A DNA stretch of 57,133 nt from Priapulus caudatus (GCF_000485595.1 NW_014577075.1:37021-94153); one strand, 5' to 3'. Positions 39,001 through 42,815 are shown, numbered from the stretch's first letter. The notes: a model not told the origin generated them from the sequence alone. Numbers and translations: made by a program.

Positions 39001-41609
39001 GAGCGTGCGTGTCGGTGTCGTTTACAATTTAAAGACGCGCAACATTTCACTTTTACTTCCTCTGCTATAGCTAGACTGGCACTTACATCAATCTCTCGCA
39101 ACCCGCTAGCGACTTACCTTCGACAGGTATCGCGTGCCTTCGTCCATGACTGCTTTGATGGGAACCATCGGTAGCATCCCGAATTATATCCGTCTAGCTT
39201 ACGCCATTCTGCAAGCAAACGGCAAACATTCCGCGAATCCTTTACGACAACACGGCTACTCGCTAATTTCTTATGCGTGCAGAGTTCACTTCGCTGTCAG
39301 ATCCGCCAGATAGATTAGAGCGAATCAGGAAACAGAGGGCGGGTGAAATCTGTCGTAACCAAACACACACGTACACTTCGCTCGCATATAGCATAATTGC
39401 TACATGACCCAACTTTTGCATGTAATCAAGCGAAACAGCATCATAATCATCATCGACAGGAAATGGGAGATCTGACCGCAGTTCCGTCACTCTGTAGGTA
39501 CAATCTCCCGGTACTTGCATGTCTTCGCTCGCCGAATGATCACCATGCAATCTCAACGCGCTCCCGCCCGAACTTGTAAATAAAGTGACTCACTCCTGAC
39601 TCCAGTCAACCCCTGAAGGTAAACTAATCAGTACTGTCGGAGCAAAGATTATAAACCATATATATATATGTCACGCGAATCACGTATTCTTTCAATGGCT
39701 TCATAATCACTCTGTATGCAGCAGCGCGTACCGCGGGCATGAGAGATTCTATCTAAACACATCTAAAAAAGAGATGCATAATGCTATCTATCACGATCAT
39801 GTATGGAAATGTGAATGAGTATTTACGATTACCCGATATAAATAGAATATATTATATGACGCCCGAGAGGTGTGAGGGTGTACGTGAGGGTCGTTGCTTA
39901 TACGAATCTATCTTACAATTTAGGTCATCCGCGTTCCGTACGTTTCAAGCGCGCGCGTTGACGCGAGGTGTACGTGGTGGAGCGATGAGATATATACAGT
40001 GGGGTAGTTGCGGGGTGGGGCAAAGGGGGCCCCCCATTGTTGATCCAAAAGTTTTAAAAAAAATTTAAAAAAAATAAGAATTGTTCTACTAAAAAGAGAA
40101 TTGTCGTAGTCAGAATGAAGGCTGTACATGTACTCAAAGTGCCTCGAATACCATCTCCTGCGATCTACATTTTCAAAATTTTCTGGGGTAGGACCCCAAT
40201 ACACCCCCCCTCTCCCGCTTGTGTTTCACCCCATCCTCGTGATTCTGGATCCGCCATTGAACAGTTACATATCTTGGGAGCAGAGAACAACGAACACAAG
40301 TGTCGCCTTTTCACATGGCGCCCAAAACAAAGATTGCAGAGCTGAGAGATGTGGGAGCATAGCGTGTGGAGAGGGAGGCGGAGGAACCATTAAAATATTA
40401 AGTCATCCACTATTTTGCGCAGTTCGCTGTTTTTGCCCCCCCCCCCGTTAAAAAAATCCTGGCTACGCCACTGGATATATATCGTGTACGATTGATTTGT
40501 CAAGTTATTCCAACCATGTGTAGGTTTGCAAACTAACCACTAAAATTTTCACAAACCGCATAAAATTATATTCCAAATCAAAAACAAATACAAGTATATA
40601 TAATACCTGCGCTTCCTCCGCATACGCGAGGCGGAGTTGTATAGGGATGAACCCATGAGATCGCTACAAAGCGAGTTGAGGGGCATGCACGCATTACATG
40701 CGCCGTGCTATTGTGTGCGCCTGACGAGATAGCATGCAGCGTCGAAATGGGCTACTAAGCACAGGAATTGGGATTGGGTGCAATATAACGCGGCTGTGTA
40801 TGGGTGGGTGGATGAGGGCTGGCCGGGTCACGCAGCATATATCCTGCCCGCTCTCGCCACTCGTCGAATATATGCCAAACGACTGCTTACTCATCGTAAA
40901 ACACAAAAGGCGAGGTTCGTTCAACCACGTACGTATAGTTCAACCATCCCGTCAGGGGGAGTGAACGTAGGAGCACTTGCTTACTTTGAAGTGAGGCCGA
41001 GAGAGAGAGGGTGGGCGATACACGACATAGATAAGATGGCACACAGTGGTTCTATTTCCACAAATGCTGATTCACAATTGTAGATCTGCCTATACTATAT
41101 ATAGCCAGGCGGTTAATTACACAGAGCGACAGCTAGGACATAATAAACCTCGTATTTCTTGGAATTACGTCATATGGATTTGCATTTCATTGCGTGAAAT
41201 CAATTTAATTTGGAGATGAATCCAATACGATCACTGATGAGCGATAGTTTCAACATCCGATGTGCAGTGTCTCTAACTCTCGCTATTGGATTTACCTCGA
41301 AATTAAATTATTCCACGTAAATCCTTATTTTTGTATTAACAAAACTCGCAGCGCAACTATCAACAAATCAACAACCCGACGTGTTTTTTTCTAATTCGAT
41401 CACAAATAGAGATGCACGCATAATATTACTGCGACGAATGCGTGCATAGATTCTTTCCATAGAGCCTTCAACACGTGTCCTGCACCAGACGTACCTATAC
41501 ATACCTTACCTGTAGTGTGAGCCTGACAGCTGAATAGACATGCAAACACCACTATTATAGACATTTGAAACCCAGTGCGGACACTGGAGCCCCCATGCAC
41601 CCTCCCCAT
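468..41609 (-). CDS. uif: Uninflatable-like giant multidomain membrane protein (3' end outside window)
   Basis: Sixty-four GT-AG exons were built by hand and every phase joins, giving about 3,329 codons without a stop. Exons, 5' to 3': 41510-41609, 39118-39208, 38694-38788, 38213-38482, 37462-37572, 36640-36770, 35696-35906, 35053-35195, 34437-34638, 33772-33941, 33355-33526, 31619-31801, 31084-31266, 29779-29952, 29101-29315, 28667-28738, 28160-28318, 27608-27770, 27200-27385, 26631-26810, 25784-26002, 25333-25533, 24761-24898, 24351-24442, 23978-24040, 23488-23625, 22769-22964, 22112-22225, 21325-21462, 20846-20965, 19918-20038, 19067-19367, 18367-18607, 17777-17935, 17330-17500, 16833-17000, 15930-16121, 15337-15466, 14675-14814, 13829-14032, 13576-13657, 13183-13334, 12460-12587, 12013-12206, 11296-11420, 9743-9908, 9177-9301, 8713-8839, 8379-8514, 7784-7949, 7032-7181, 6551-6733, 6161-6297, 5692-5809, 5367-5394, 4956-5089, 4703-4829, 4155-4298, 3528-3718, 2814-3149, 2267-2428, 1572-1739, 1010-1138, 468-590. 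From memory, lectin-LDLa-CUB-sushi-discoidin-HYR-GCC2/3-EGF-LamG is the Uif order, and fly Uif is about 3,550 residues. Uif is an apical ectodermal and tracheal protein; that role here is inference. Confidence 0.88.
1572..3149 (-). CDS. uif: uif exons 60-62: four GCC2/GCC3 (ephrin-receptor-like) cysteine repeats
   Basis: Exons 2814-3149 (two repeats fused in one exon), 2267-2428 and 1572-1739. Signatures: [20 protein letters not shown] with [35 protein letters not shown] with [35 protein letters not shown] with [35 protein letters not shown] with [13 protein letters not shown]. All outer introns are phase 1. The double exon is GC-rich compared with flanking introns and appears to have lost one intron. 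This tract mirrors the one after module A. Confidence 0.9.
1750..1945. repeat. Degenerate TACATG/TGTAC minisatellite in intron
   Basis: Loose tandem repetition of a roughly 20-base motif like TACATGGTGTATGACATGTTA, filling the start of the intron between exons 61 and 62. Copies are too diverged to count reliably. Confidence 0.5.
3528..5394 (-). CDS. uif: uif exons 55-59: module B, diverged second copy of module A, with a furin-type site
   Basis: Exons 5367-5394 (28 nt), 4956-5089, 4703-4829, 4155-4298 and 3528-3718. It parallels module A step by step: [35 protein letters not shown], a helix-like [26 protein letters not shown] and HYTIEM, and finally [11 protein letters not shown]...CVNCAKGTY leading into GCC2/GCC3. 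Unlike A it carries a basic RSKRQ at exon 4155-4298, matching the furin pattern R-x-K/R-R. It also has an acidic linker ([20 protein letters not shown]). The micro-exon is the least certain part, but only it connects the phases (1 in, 2 out) and supplies the C-EWS motif shared with A. Confidence 0.78.
5430..5590. repeat. (TA)n and (TG)n microsatellites in intron
   Basis: A TA run at about 5434-5480 followed by a TG/CG-TG run at about 5529-5572. Similar TG-rich tracts lie at 5990-6118 and (TATG)n/(TA)n at 6463-6526. These blocks are copied in degraded form at 10000-11100. Confidence 0.9.
5692..6297 (-). CDS. uif: uif exons 53-54: EGF pair after HYR 3
   Basis: Exons 6161-6297 and 5692-5809, joined in phase 0. 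The first exon closes the preceding EGF-like segment (YVGEGC) and encodes [20 protein letters not shown] with [14 protein letters not shown]. The second encodes [20 protein letters not shown] with [14 protein letters not shown]. Both are standard EGFs and the second is calcium type. A frameshifted, indel-rich copy of both exons lies at about 10265-10864. Confidence 0.9.
6551..7181 (-). CDS. uif: uif exons 51-52: HYR domain and start of an EGF-like segment
   Basis: Exons 7032-7181 and 6551-6733. HYR first half: [20 protein letters not shown], then [15 protein letters not shown] (the x-W-x-P-x-x-x-D-N core). Second half: [19 protein letters not shown] followed by FKIYV. After the HYR comes [20 protein letters not shown] and KYRC, a cysteine-rich start that joins the next exon. 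The donor was placed at 6550 (gtaatg) because a nearer gt at 6555 would break the frame. The true donor should be confirmed. Confidence 0.85.
7784..9908 (-). CDS. uif: uif exons 46-50: laminin-G / pentraxin-like domain
   Basis: Exons 9743-9908, 9177-9301, 8713-8839, 8379-8514 and 7784-7949, about 225 residues with a concanavalin-type jelly-roll signature. Landmarks: [74 protein letters not shown] (the family W-H-H-x-x-x-W core) and [20 protein letters not shown] (the pentraxin G-x-L/x-x-V-x-x-W). It ends with [18 protein letters not shown], then [17 protein letters not shown], which looks like a partial EGF tail. The calcium-binding acidic loops of true pentraxins are not clear. Internal phases mix 0, 1 and 2, as expected inside one fold. 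Confidence 0.88.
10265..10384 (-). pseudogene. Frameshifted copy of EGF exon 5692-5809
   Basis: Compared with 5692-5809, this stretch shows the same order of sequence with single-base gains and losses every 10-20 bases. The reading frame is lost and the EGF cannot be made. It lies in the intron between exons 45 and 46, inside a larger direct copy (about 10080-11100). The indel style suggests uncorrected long-read sequence rather than natural decay. Confidence 0.7.
10734..10864 (-). pseudogene. Frameshifted copy of EGF exon 6161-6297
   Basis: Corresponds to 6161-6297 with several one-base deletions and substitutions (for example, CCTCGCCACGAACCTG where the intact copy has CCCTCGCCCACGTAACCTG). 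Frame and cysteine pattern are broken. It is not part of the mature message in the exon model, because exon 45 (phase 1 out) joins exon 46 (phase 1 in) directly. Confidence 0.7.
11296..11420 (-). CDS. uif: uif exon 45: end of EGF 11 and truncated EGF 12
   Basis: Begins [10 protein letters not shown], finishing EGF 11, then [20 protein letters not shown] with VSCSCPR. The chain then passes directly into the laminin-G/pentraxin domain ([10 protein letters not shown]), so EGF 12 has only five cysteines and lacks the sixth. Phase 2 in, phase 1 out, both consistent with neighbours. The 1.4-kb intron downstream (9909-11295) contains the degraded copy of a segment from 5528-6525. Confidence 0.85.
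12013..12587 (-). CDS. uif: uif exons 43-44: EGF domains 9-11
   Basis: Exons 12460-12587 and 12013-12206, joined in phase 0. EGF 9: [20 protein letters not shown] with [17 protein letters not shown] 10: [20 protein letters not shown] with [17 protein letters not shown] 11: [20 protein letters not shown] with YFC, completed in the next exon as [11 protein letters not shown]. All have D-x-C calcium-type starts, and EGF 10 has a typical beta-hydroxylation setting. Confidence 0.92.
13183..13657 (-). CDS. uif: uif exons 41-42: EGF domains 7-8
   Basis: Exons 13576-13657 and 13183-13334, joined in phase 2. EGF 7: [20 protein letters not shown] with [17 protein letters not shown] 8: [20 protein letters not shown] with [11 protein letters not shown]. 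Both carry the calcium-type Asp/Asn start. The intron between the exons cuts EGF 7 just before its fourth cysteine. Confidence 0.92.
13829..14032 (-). CDS. uif: uif exon 40: EGF domains 5-6
   Basis: One exon with two EGF modules: [20 protein letters not shown] with [14 protein letters not shown], and [20 protein letters not shown] with [11 protein letters not shown], whose last cysteine is in the next exon. EGF 5 has the calcium-type start (D-D-C). Phase 1 on both sides. A poly-G run at 13805-13815 lies just past the donor. Confidence 0.92.
14270..14315. repeat. Hairpin with AGGAGTGTA arms in intron
   Basis: Left arm ATCAGGAGTGTRTAATAKAGATATC-like sequence (near 14271-14293) faces its reverse complement up to 14315, forming a stem of about 20 bp. 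The core ATCAGGAGTGTA also forms the palindrome at 41974-42003, so this may be a small mobile palindrome family. Confidence 0.55.
14675..15466 (-). CDS. uif: uif exons 38-39: EGF domains 3-4
   Basis: Exons 15337-15466 and 14675-14814, joined in phase 2. EGF 3: [20 protein letters not shown] with [17 protein letters not shown] 4: [20 protein letters not shown] with [14 protein letters not shown]. The intron splits the last-cysteine region, TT|C TGT, at 15336/14814. EGF 3 keeps the calcium-type N-E start. Confidence 0.92.
15780..15915. repeat. CA/CACG microsatellite
   Basis: Runs of CACA, ACGC and CACG just left of the donor of exon 37 (15930). Low-complexity; it gives spurious open frames on both strands. 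Confidence 0.9.
15930..16121 (-). CDS. uif: uif exon 37: EGF domains 1-2 of the central array
   Basis: Encodes [20 protein letters not shown] with [12 protein letters not shown] (EGF 1), then [20 protein letters not shown] with YLCRCPDG (EGF 2, calcium type: D-x-D/N-E). The sixth cysteine of EGF 2 is encoded at the start of the next exon (FSGRNC), so EGF borders and exon borders are out of register in this array. Phase 1 on both sides. Confidence 0.92.
16620..16800. repeat. CT-rich polypyrimidine tract
   Basis: Long stretch rich in CTCTCT and CCCT on the plus strand in the intron downstream of exon 36. It is purine-rich on the transcribed sense strand, so it is not a splice acceptor tract. 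Confidence 0.8.
16833..17935 (-). CDS. uif: uif exons 34-36: three GCC2/GCC3 (ephrin-receptor-like) cysteine repeats
   Basis: Exons 17777-17935, 17330-17500 and 16833-17000, each a phase-1 unit of about 55 residues. Signatures: [40 protein letters not shown] with [32 protein letters not shown] with [17 protein letters not shown]. The C-P-x-G-T/x-Y/F plus C-x-x-C spacing is the GCC2_GCC3 / ephrin_rec_like family seen in SVEP1, SCUBE and Eph-related proteins. They follow module A directly and lead into the main EGF array. Confidence 0.9.
18367..20038 (-). CDS. uif: uif exons 31-33: module A (sushi-like start plus unnamed conserved region)
   Basis: Exons 19918-20038, 19067-19367 and 18367-18607, residues about 1544-1764. 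It opens [13 protein letters not shown], then [23 protein letters not shown] and PAC, a sushi-like shape with unusual spacing. About 140 residues follow that match no domain I know: a likely helical part ([20 protein letters not shown]), a beta-rich part ([23 protein letters not shown]) and an end [11 protein letters not shown]...CLMCPAGTY leading into GCC2/GCC3 repeats. A diverged second copy, module B, lies at 3528-5394. The phase pattern is 1-2, 2-0, 0-1. The TGGTGTGG minisatellite at 19395-19790 is intronic, just upstream of the middle exon. Confidence 0.82.
19395..19790. repeat. TGGTGTGG minisatellite in intron
   Basis: About 400 bp of degenerate GTGGTGTGGTGTGGCGTGG-type repeats between exons 31 and 32, strongly strand-biased (G plus T on the plus strand). 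It gives long meaningless His/Thr/Pro frames on the minus strand that fuse with the real exon 19067-19367. Confidence 0.92.
20846..20965 (-). CDS. uif: uif exon 30: half HYR-like segment
   Basis: Starts [20 protein letters not shown], the standard opening of an HYR domain (D-x-x-P-x-I-x-x-C-P). It then runs [16 protein letters not shown] straight into module A, without the second HYR half (the x-Y-x-A-x-D-x-x-G-N part). Either this is a truncated HYR fused to module A or the second half has diverged beyond recognition. The exon is phase 1 on both sides with good splice sites. Confidence 0.85.
21325..22225 (-). CDS. uif: uif exons 28-29: HYR domain 1
   Basis: Exons 22112-22225 and 21325-21462 form one hyaline-repeat (HYR) domain. 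First half: [20 protein letters not shown] and VAEDNSG (the HYR D-N motif). Second half: [20 protein letters not shown] followed by CVVSIRV, the classic HYR ending (x-I-x-Y-x-A-x-D-x-A-G-N-x-x-x-C). HYR domains are Ig-like folds used in cell adhesion and matrix proteins. The split into two phase-1 exons is the same as in HYR 3 at 6551-7181. Confidence 0.9.
22769..24442 (-). CDS. uif: uif exons 24-27: discoidin (F5/8 type C) domain 2
   Basis: Exons 24351-24442, 23978-24040, 23488-23625 and 22769-22964, all joined in phase 0 internally as in discoidin 1. Landmarks: [56 protein letters not shown] (the W-IDLG-...-I motif), GFITYPQ, then [20 protein letters not shown] and KIGLLGC at the end. About 20 residues and a Cys (PMC) link it to the HYR domain. 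The intron 23378-23487 contains repeated copies of the donor region. Confidence 0.9.
24761..24898 (-). CDS. uif: uif exon 23: short, divergent sushi domain 7
   Basis: [20 protein letters not shown], then [20 protein letters not shown] and RCMQ. The start (C-x-DPG-PPGG) and the middle (V-F-C--PGY) are typical sushi, but the exon is only 46 codons and ends at the third cysteine. The Trp-containing tail is missing. The fourth cysteine is probably supplied by the next exon (MVCPMLRD), the N-terminal Cys of discoidin 2, so the two domains may share structure. Phase 1 on both sides and a good gtaagt donor support the exon. Confidence 0.85.
25333..25533 (-). CDS. uif: uif exon 22: sushi (CCP) domain 6
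   Basis: Starts [20 protein letters not shown], then [20 protein letters not shown], then [15 protein letters not shown]. All four cysteines and the conserved Gly-x-Trp are present. It is a single exon with phase 1 on both sides, like the other sushi exons. Confidence 0.93.
25600..25768. repeat. 83-bp tandem duplication beside an exon donor
   Basis: Two copies of a segment running from ATGCCAAGTAAGCTAC to GGAAACGTC and on to GTGAAC/TTGAAC start near 25609 and 25692. They are about 90 percent alike. The second ends at the donor of exon 21 (25783). Confidence 0.8.
25784..26002 (-). CDS. uif: uif exon 21: sushi (CCP) domain 5, enlarged
   Basis: Begins [20 protein letters not shown], then [20 protein letters not shown], then [20 protein letters not shown] and ends FPPQC. 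The four sushi cysteines are in place, but the segment before the last one is longer than usual, giving about 73 residues instead of about 60. The donor (gtacgt at 25783) sits at the end of the second copy of an 83-bp tandem duplication in the intron. Confidence 0.88.
26060..26255. repeat. GAGGATGAG trinucleotide-like microsatellite
   Basis: Degenerate GAGGATGAGGATGA repeats in the intron between exons 20 and 21. It can be read as acidic or Met/Arg-rich peptides but has no exon features. Confidence 0.9.
26631..26810 (-). CDS. uif: uif exon 20: sushi (CCP) domain 4
   Basis: Canonical single-exon sushi module, phase 1 on both sides: [20 protein letters not shown], then [20 protein letters not shown], then [14 protein letters not shown]. 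All four cysteines, the Trp and the Pro-Pro-x-Cys ending are present. It opens the second sushi tract, which lies between the two discoidin domains. Confidence 0.93.
27200..27385 (-). CDS. uif: uif exon 19: calcium-type EGF domain with insertion
   Basis: Starts [20 protein letters not shown], a calcium-binding EGF opening, then [19 protein letters not shown]. Between the fifth and sixth cysteines there is an insertion of about 30 residues ([19 protein letters not shown]) before the final TC. A normal EGF has 8-12 residues there. The exon has phase 1 on both sides and keeps the frame, so the insertion is real at sequence level. It links discoidin 1 to the second sushi tract. Confidence 0.88.
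27608..29315 (-). CDS. uif: uif exons 15-18: EGF domain followed by discoidin (F5/8 type C) domain 1
   Basis: Exons 29101-29315, 28667-28738, 28160-28318 and 27608-27770. The first starts [19 protein letters not shown], a calcium-type EGF, ends it with [13 protein letters not shown], and runs into the discoidin start [20 protein letters not shown]. The discoidin core continues with [37 protein letters not shown] (the family W-VDLG-...-I motif) and the C-terminal [25 protein letters not shown]. The three internal introns are all phase 0, unlike the phase-1 introns at module borders. Discoidin domains bind phospholipid, glycans or collagen; which applies here is unknown. Confidence 0.9.
29779..29952 (-). 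CDS. uif: uif exon 14: sushi (CCP) domain 3
   Basis: Single-exon sushi module, phase 1 both sides: [20 protein letters not shown], then [20 protein letters not shown] and SLSEQPTC. The usual tryptophan before the last cysteine is replaced ([10 protein letters not shown]), a mild departure from consensus. It closes the first sushi tract and is followed by a calcium-type EGF plus discoidin block. The 1.1-kb intron upstream carries a transposon-like GGGGGTCCGG fragment near 30230. Confidence 0.9.
30200..30350. mobile_element. Transposon-like fragment with GGGGGTCCGG...CCCCCCGGAAAATTTT
   Basis: The GGGGGGTCCGGCATGCCCCC core followed by GGAAAATTTTTTGA, then a TTCCTGCATTCTGAGGGTC tail, is a sequence style I recognise from abundant non-autonomous repeats of marine invertebrates. 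No terminal inverted repeat or target duplication could be fixed. Intronic, between exons 13 and 14. Confidence 0.45.
31084..31266 (-). CDS. uif: uif exon 13: sushi (CCP) domain 2
   Basis: Single-exon sushi module, phase 1 both sides. It begins [20 protein letters not shown] and has [20 protein letters not shown], then [14 protein letters not shown] with the conserved Gly-x-Trp and Pro-Pro-x-Cys ending. The stretch between the first cysteine and the YGSVV motif is slightly longer than usual. A CTG/CTA-rich microsatellite (31303-31510) lies in the intron just upstream. Confidence 0.92.
31303..31510. repeat. CTG/CTA-rich trinucleotide microsatellite
   Basis: About 200 bp of interrupted CTG, CTA and TTG triplets, in the intron upstream of exon 13. 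Confidence 0.95.
31619..31801 (-). CDS. uif: uif exon 12: sushi (CCP) domain 1
   Basis: A single-exon complement-control module with phase 1 on both sides. It starts [20 protein letters not shown], contains [19 protein letters not shown] and ends [10 protein letters not shown], so the four-cysteine sushi pattern and the conserved Trp and Pro are all there. It is the first of three sushi repeats after the CUB tract. Sushi modules form rigid extracellular rods and bind proteins; no partner can be read from the sequence. Confidence 0.92.
32240..33045. repeat. TG-rich and TA-rich microsatellites in intron 11
   Basis: GTGTGTG tracts at about 32240-32361 and (TA)n at about 33005-33042 sit in the 1.55-kb intron between CUB 3 and sushi 1. 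Between them I see no exon or recognisable element. Confidence 0.85.
33355..33941 (-). CDS. uif: uif exons 10-11: third CUB domain
   Basis: Exons 33772-33941 and 33355-33526. It begins [19 protein letters not shown], then DCYWTVQSP and the hydrophobic [17 protein letters not shown]. The second exon has the variable loop, then [22 protein letters not shown], the CUB end motif. The internal intron is again phase 0 and the outer introns phase 1, giving three tandem CUBs with identical gene structure. The next exon is the first sushi domain, across a 1.55-kb intron filled with TG and TA microsatellites. Confidence 0.9.
34437..35195 (-). CDS. uif: uif exons 8-9: second CUB domain
   Basis: Exons 35053-35195 and 34437-34638. 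The first half has [20 protein letters not shown] followed by [18 protein letters not shown]. The second half has [12 protein letters not shown] and ends [23 protein letters not shown], the standard CUB finish. The two exons are joined in phase 0 after LITVE, the same internal intron position as CUB 1, so the CUBs look like duplicates of one two-exon unit. A GGA-rich microsatellite lies in the following intron (about 34253-34320). Confidence 0.9.
35696..36770 (-). CDS. uif: uif exons 6-7: first CUB domain
   Basis: Exons 36640-36770 and 35696-35906 make one CUB domain of about 110 residues. It begins [18 protein letters not shown] and continues [14 protein letters not shown], the usual CUB core (x-SPxYPxxYPxxxxCxW). 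The second exon starts [15 protein letters not shown] and ends in [23 protein letters not shown], the CUB end motif in which soluble CUBs carry a calcium site. The two halves join in phase 0 right after KIRLQ, where CUB genes commonly have an intron. Intron 7 (35907-36639) starts with about four copies of a roughly 90-bp tandem repeat. Confidence 0.9.
35915..36245. repeat. About 90-bp tandem repeat, four copies, starting at an exon edge
   Basis: Four diverged units contain variants of CAAATTGCAATTGTTTAGTATTC followed by GACTAAACTGGGGGAAA. Unit starts are near 35923, 36008, 36111 and 36205. The first begins within about 15 bases of the acceptor of exon 7. Confidence 0.7.
37022..37376. mobile_element. 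MITE with about 140-bp inverted arms
   Basis: A 355-bp element. The left arm starts CACAGGCACTTAA, and the right arm ends AAGTGCCTGTG. Arms run about 37022-37170 and 37232-37376 and include matching ATTTACTACCAAAGT and CAAATGCTCATCTGCAACAC blocks. It has no coding capacity, sits in the intron between LDLa and CUB 1, and is flanked by CA repeats that hide any target duplication. A one-arm relative lies at about 55100-55260. Confidence 0.8.
37462..37572 (-). CDS. uif: uif exon 5: LDL-receptor class A repeat
   Basis: One exon with phase 1 on both sides, a freely shuffled module. It shows [28 protein letters not shown], including the acidic Asp/Glu cage (DG-DD-DGSDE) that binds calcium in LDLa repeats. 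Only five of the usual six cysteines lie in this exon. The missing first one is most likely the SAC cysteine at the end of the preceding lectin exon. LDLa repeats beside CUB domains often mediate ligand binding, but the partner here is unknown. Confidence 0.9.
37781..37974. mobile_element. 194-bp hAT-like MITE with 8-bp target duplication
   Basis: Left end GGGGCGTGTACAGG, right end CCTGTACACGCCCTT, a 13-bp terminal inverted repeat. It is flanked on both sides by GGAGCCCA (37773-37780 and 37975-37982), an 8-bp direct repeat typical of hAT-type insertion. The interior is G/C homopolymer-rich and non-coding. Confidence 0.8.
38213..39208 (-). CDS. uif: uif exons 2-4: C-type lectin-like domain
   Basis: Exons 39118-39208, 38694-38788 and 38213-38482 encode residues about 34-185. 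Lectin landmarks in order: [19 protein letters not shown] (first cysteines), [17 protein letters not shown] (the family GA-LV...E--FI motif), YWIG, LWTDGS, a Trp-rich GFWTY, then GECVIAG...[16 protein letters not shown] with the last cysteines. The classic calcium- and sugar-binding EPN/QPD and WND triplets are not clearly present, so carbohydrate binding is doubtful and a protein-binding role is as likely. About 20 extra residues separate YWIG from the W-x-DG segment. This is the membrane-distal end of the mature protein. Confidence 0.87.
39997..40260. mobile_element. Degenerate MITE-like fragment in intron 1
   Basis: Begins CAGTGGGGTAGTTGCGGGG and ends CTGGATCCGCCATTG, weak terminal inverted repeats of the CAGTGG...CCACTG type common in invertebrate non-autonomous elements. 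A second scrap ending CCTGGCTACGCCACTGG lies at about 40430-40475. Intron 1 (39209-41509) otherwise shows no exon or recognisable feature. Confidence 0.45.
41510..41609 (-). CDS. uif: uif exon 1: start codon and signal peptide
   Basis: The exon opens with ATG at 41609. After a 15-residue polar stretch, a second Met (residue 16) begins the hydrophobic core [11 protein letters not shown], followed by CQA, a plausible signal-peptidase site. Either Met could start translation; the first ATG in frame was used. The exon ends after one base of a codon at CAG|gtaagg, and this phase fits the lectin exon at 39208 exactly. No TATA box or clear initiator was recognised upstream, so the transcription start and any 5' UTR exon are unknown. 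The placement rests on the signal peptide, the donor and the phase match rather than on direct homology. Confidence 0.75.
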
Positions 41610-41819
41610 TTTTTTCGATGTGCGAATACAGACAGATCTCCTGGCCCAGTTTTTCCACCATGGTCAGAGAATGCATGTTTGTCTTAGCTAATGATAGCTG
41701 TTGTCGGGAGTAGTCGCGTATGTGTATTTCTCTGTCTCTGCACTACCTATGCTATAGTGACCCTGCTTATATAGTTAACCACATACTGCCTGGCATGGTT
41801 AGTGGTTACTATATACGGT

Positions 41820-42010
41820 AACTACGTATATAGTTACCATATAGTAACTATTACCCATGCCATGAATCCAGTTATCCCCATCTGCGGTCCGTGCTCAATG
41901 TCACTGCCACGCCCAAGGCCAACCTGTGTAATATCAGGATGGTAATATGCATCTCCAATCACAATAATAATAATATCAGGAGTGTATTGATACACTCCTG
42001 ATAATATTGC
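41820..42010. repeat. Two short palindromes upstream of the uif start codon
   Basis: GGTAACTACGTATATAGTTACC at 41817-41838 is palindromic. At 41974-42003, ATCAGGAGTGTAT meets ATACACTCCTGAT across two bases, an almost perfect hairpin. The second shares its core with the hairpin at 14270-14315. They lie 0.2-0.4 kb 5' of the uif start, but no regulatory role can be shown. Confidence 0.6.
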
Positions 42011-42349
42011 AGCAGTTATAACCATGTCGCCTGGTCCGTGCACTGACACAGGATATAGTGATTAACATAACAATTGGCAGATATTTCCTATGATGGGCTA
42101 ACAAAGCTAATACGTTAATTGTTCACCATCTGGTTAGGGTTGAGATTAGGGCATCGGGATTTTGGTTGTGAGCGGTCCACCTAACCTTACTTCTTACCAT
42201 AGCCCGACCGGCTGCGAGACCAATTATTGTCAAGACACATGCATGGTCTCCAACCATGTCTTGTGTAACCTCGCAGTCGCCGACTGTTTCTTTGAGTTAA
42301 ATTAACCGCAACACCGTCCCTATACTTAATCACTCTAGCCTAAACAGTA

Positions 42350-42815
42350 ACTAACTAAACGACAACTATACTTATGGTCTAACCCCAACATTAACCCTAA
42401 CCATAACCATAACCTTCATCTGAACTGCAACACCGCTTAAGCCCAATTTTTTCATAAATAATAACTCTAACCCTTATCAGGACCTAACCTTCACCTTTAC
42501 ATAAACTCCAATCCTGACATACCCCTAACCCTTACACTAATCCTAATCATGACCTATCCCTAACACTTACATTTATCCTAATCATGACCTAACTCTAACC
42601 CTAACACTAACTCTAACCCTAACCCTAAACCTAACCCTTACATTAATCCTAATCATGACCTAACCCTAACCCTTATCCTAACCCTAATCCTAACCCTTAC
42701 ATTATTCCTAATCATAACCTAGCTATCCCTAACCCTTACATTAATCCTAATCATGACCTAACCCTAACACTTACATTGATCCTAATCATGACCTATCTCT
42801 AACCCTAACATTAGA
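42350..42815. repeat. Interstitial telomere-like minisatellite (CCCTAA-related)
   Basis: Degenerate CCCTAACCCTAA runs alternate with a unit of about 35 bp, CCTAATCATGACCTAACCC-TAACCCTTACATTAAT, repeated about seven times. A short TTAGGG-strand relative is at 42128-42160 and another at 9090-9118. The motif fits the TTAGGG telomere of most animals outside insects. Confidence 0.85.

Noticed and set aside
39263-39556. 97-codon minus-strand frame in intron 1 with an acidic [11 protein letters not shown] stretch
   Set aside because: No cysteine pattern, its possible donors give the wrong phase for exon 2, and exon 1 (41510-41609) joins exon 2 perfectly without it.
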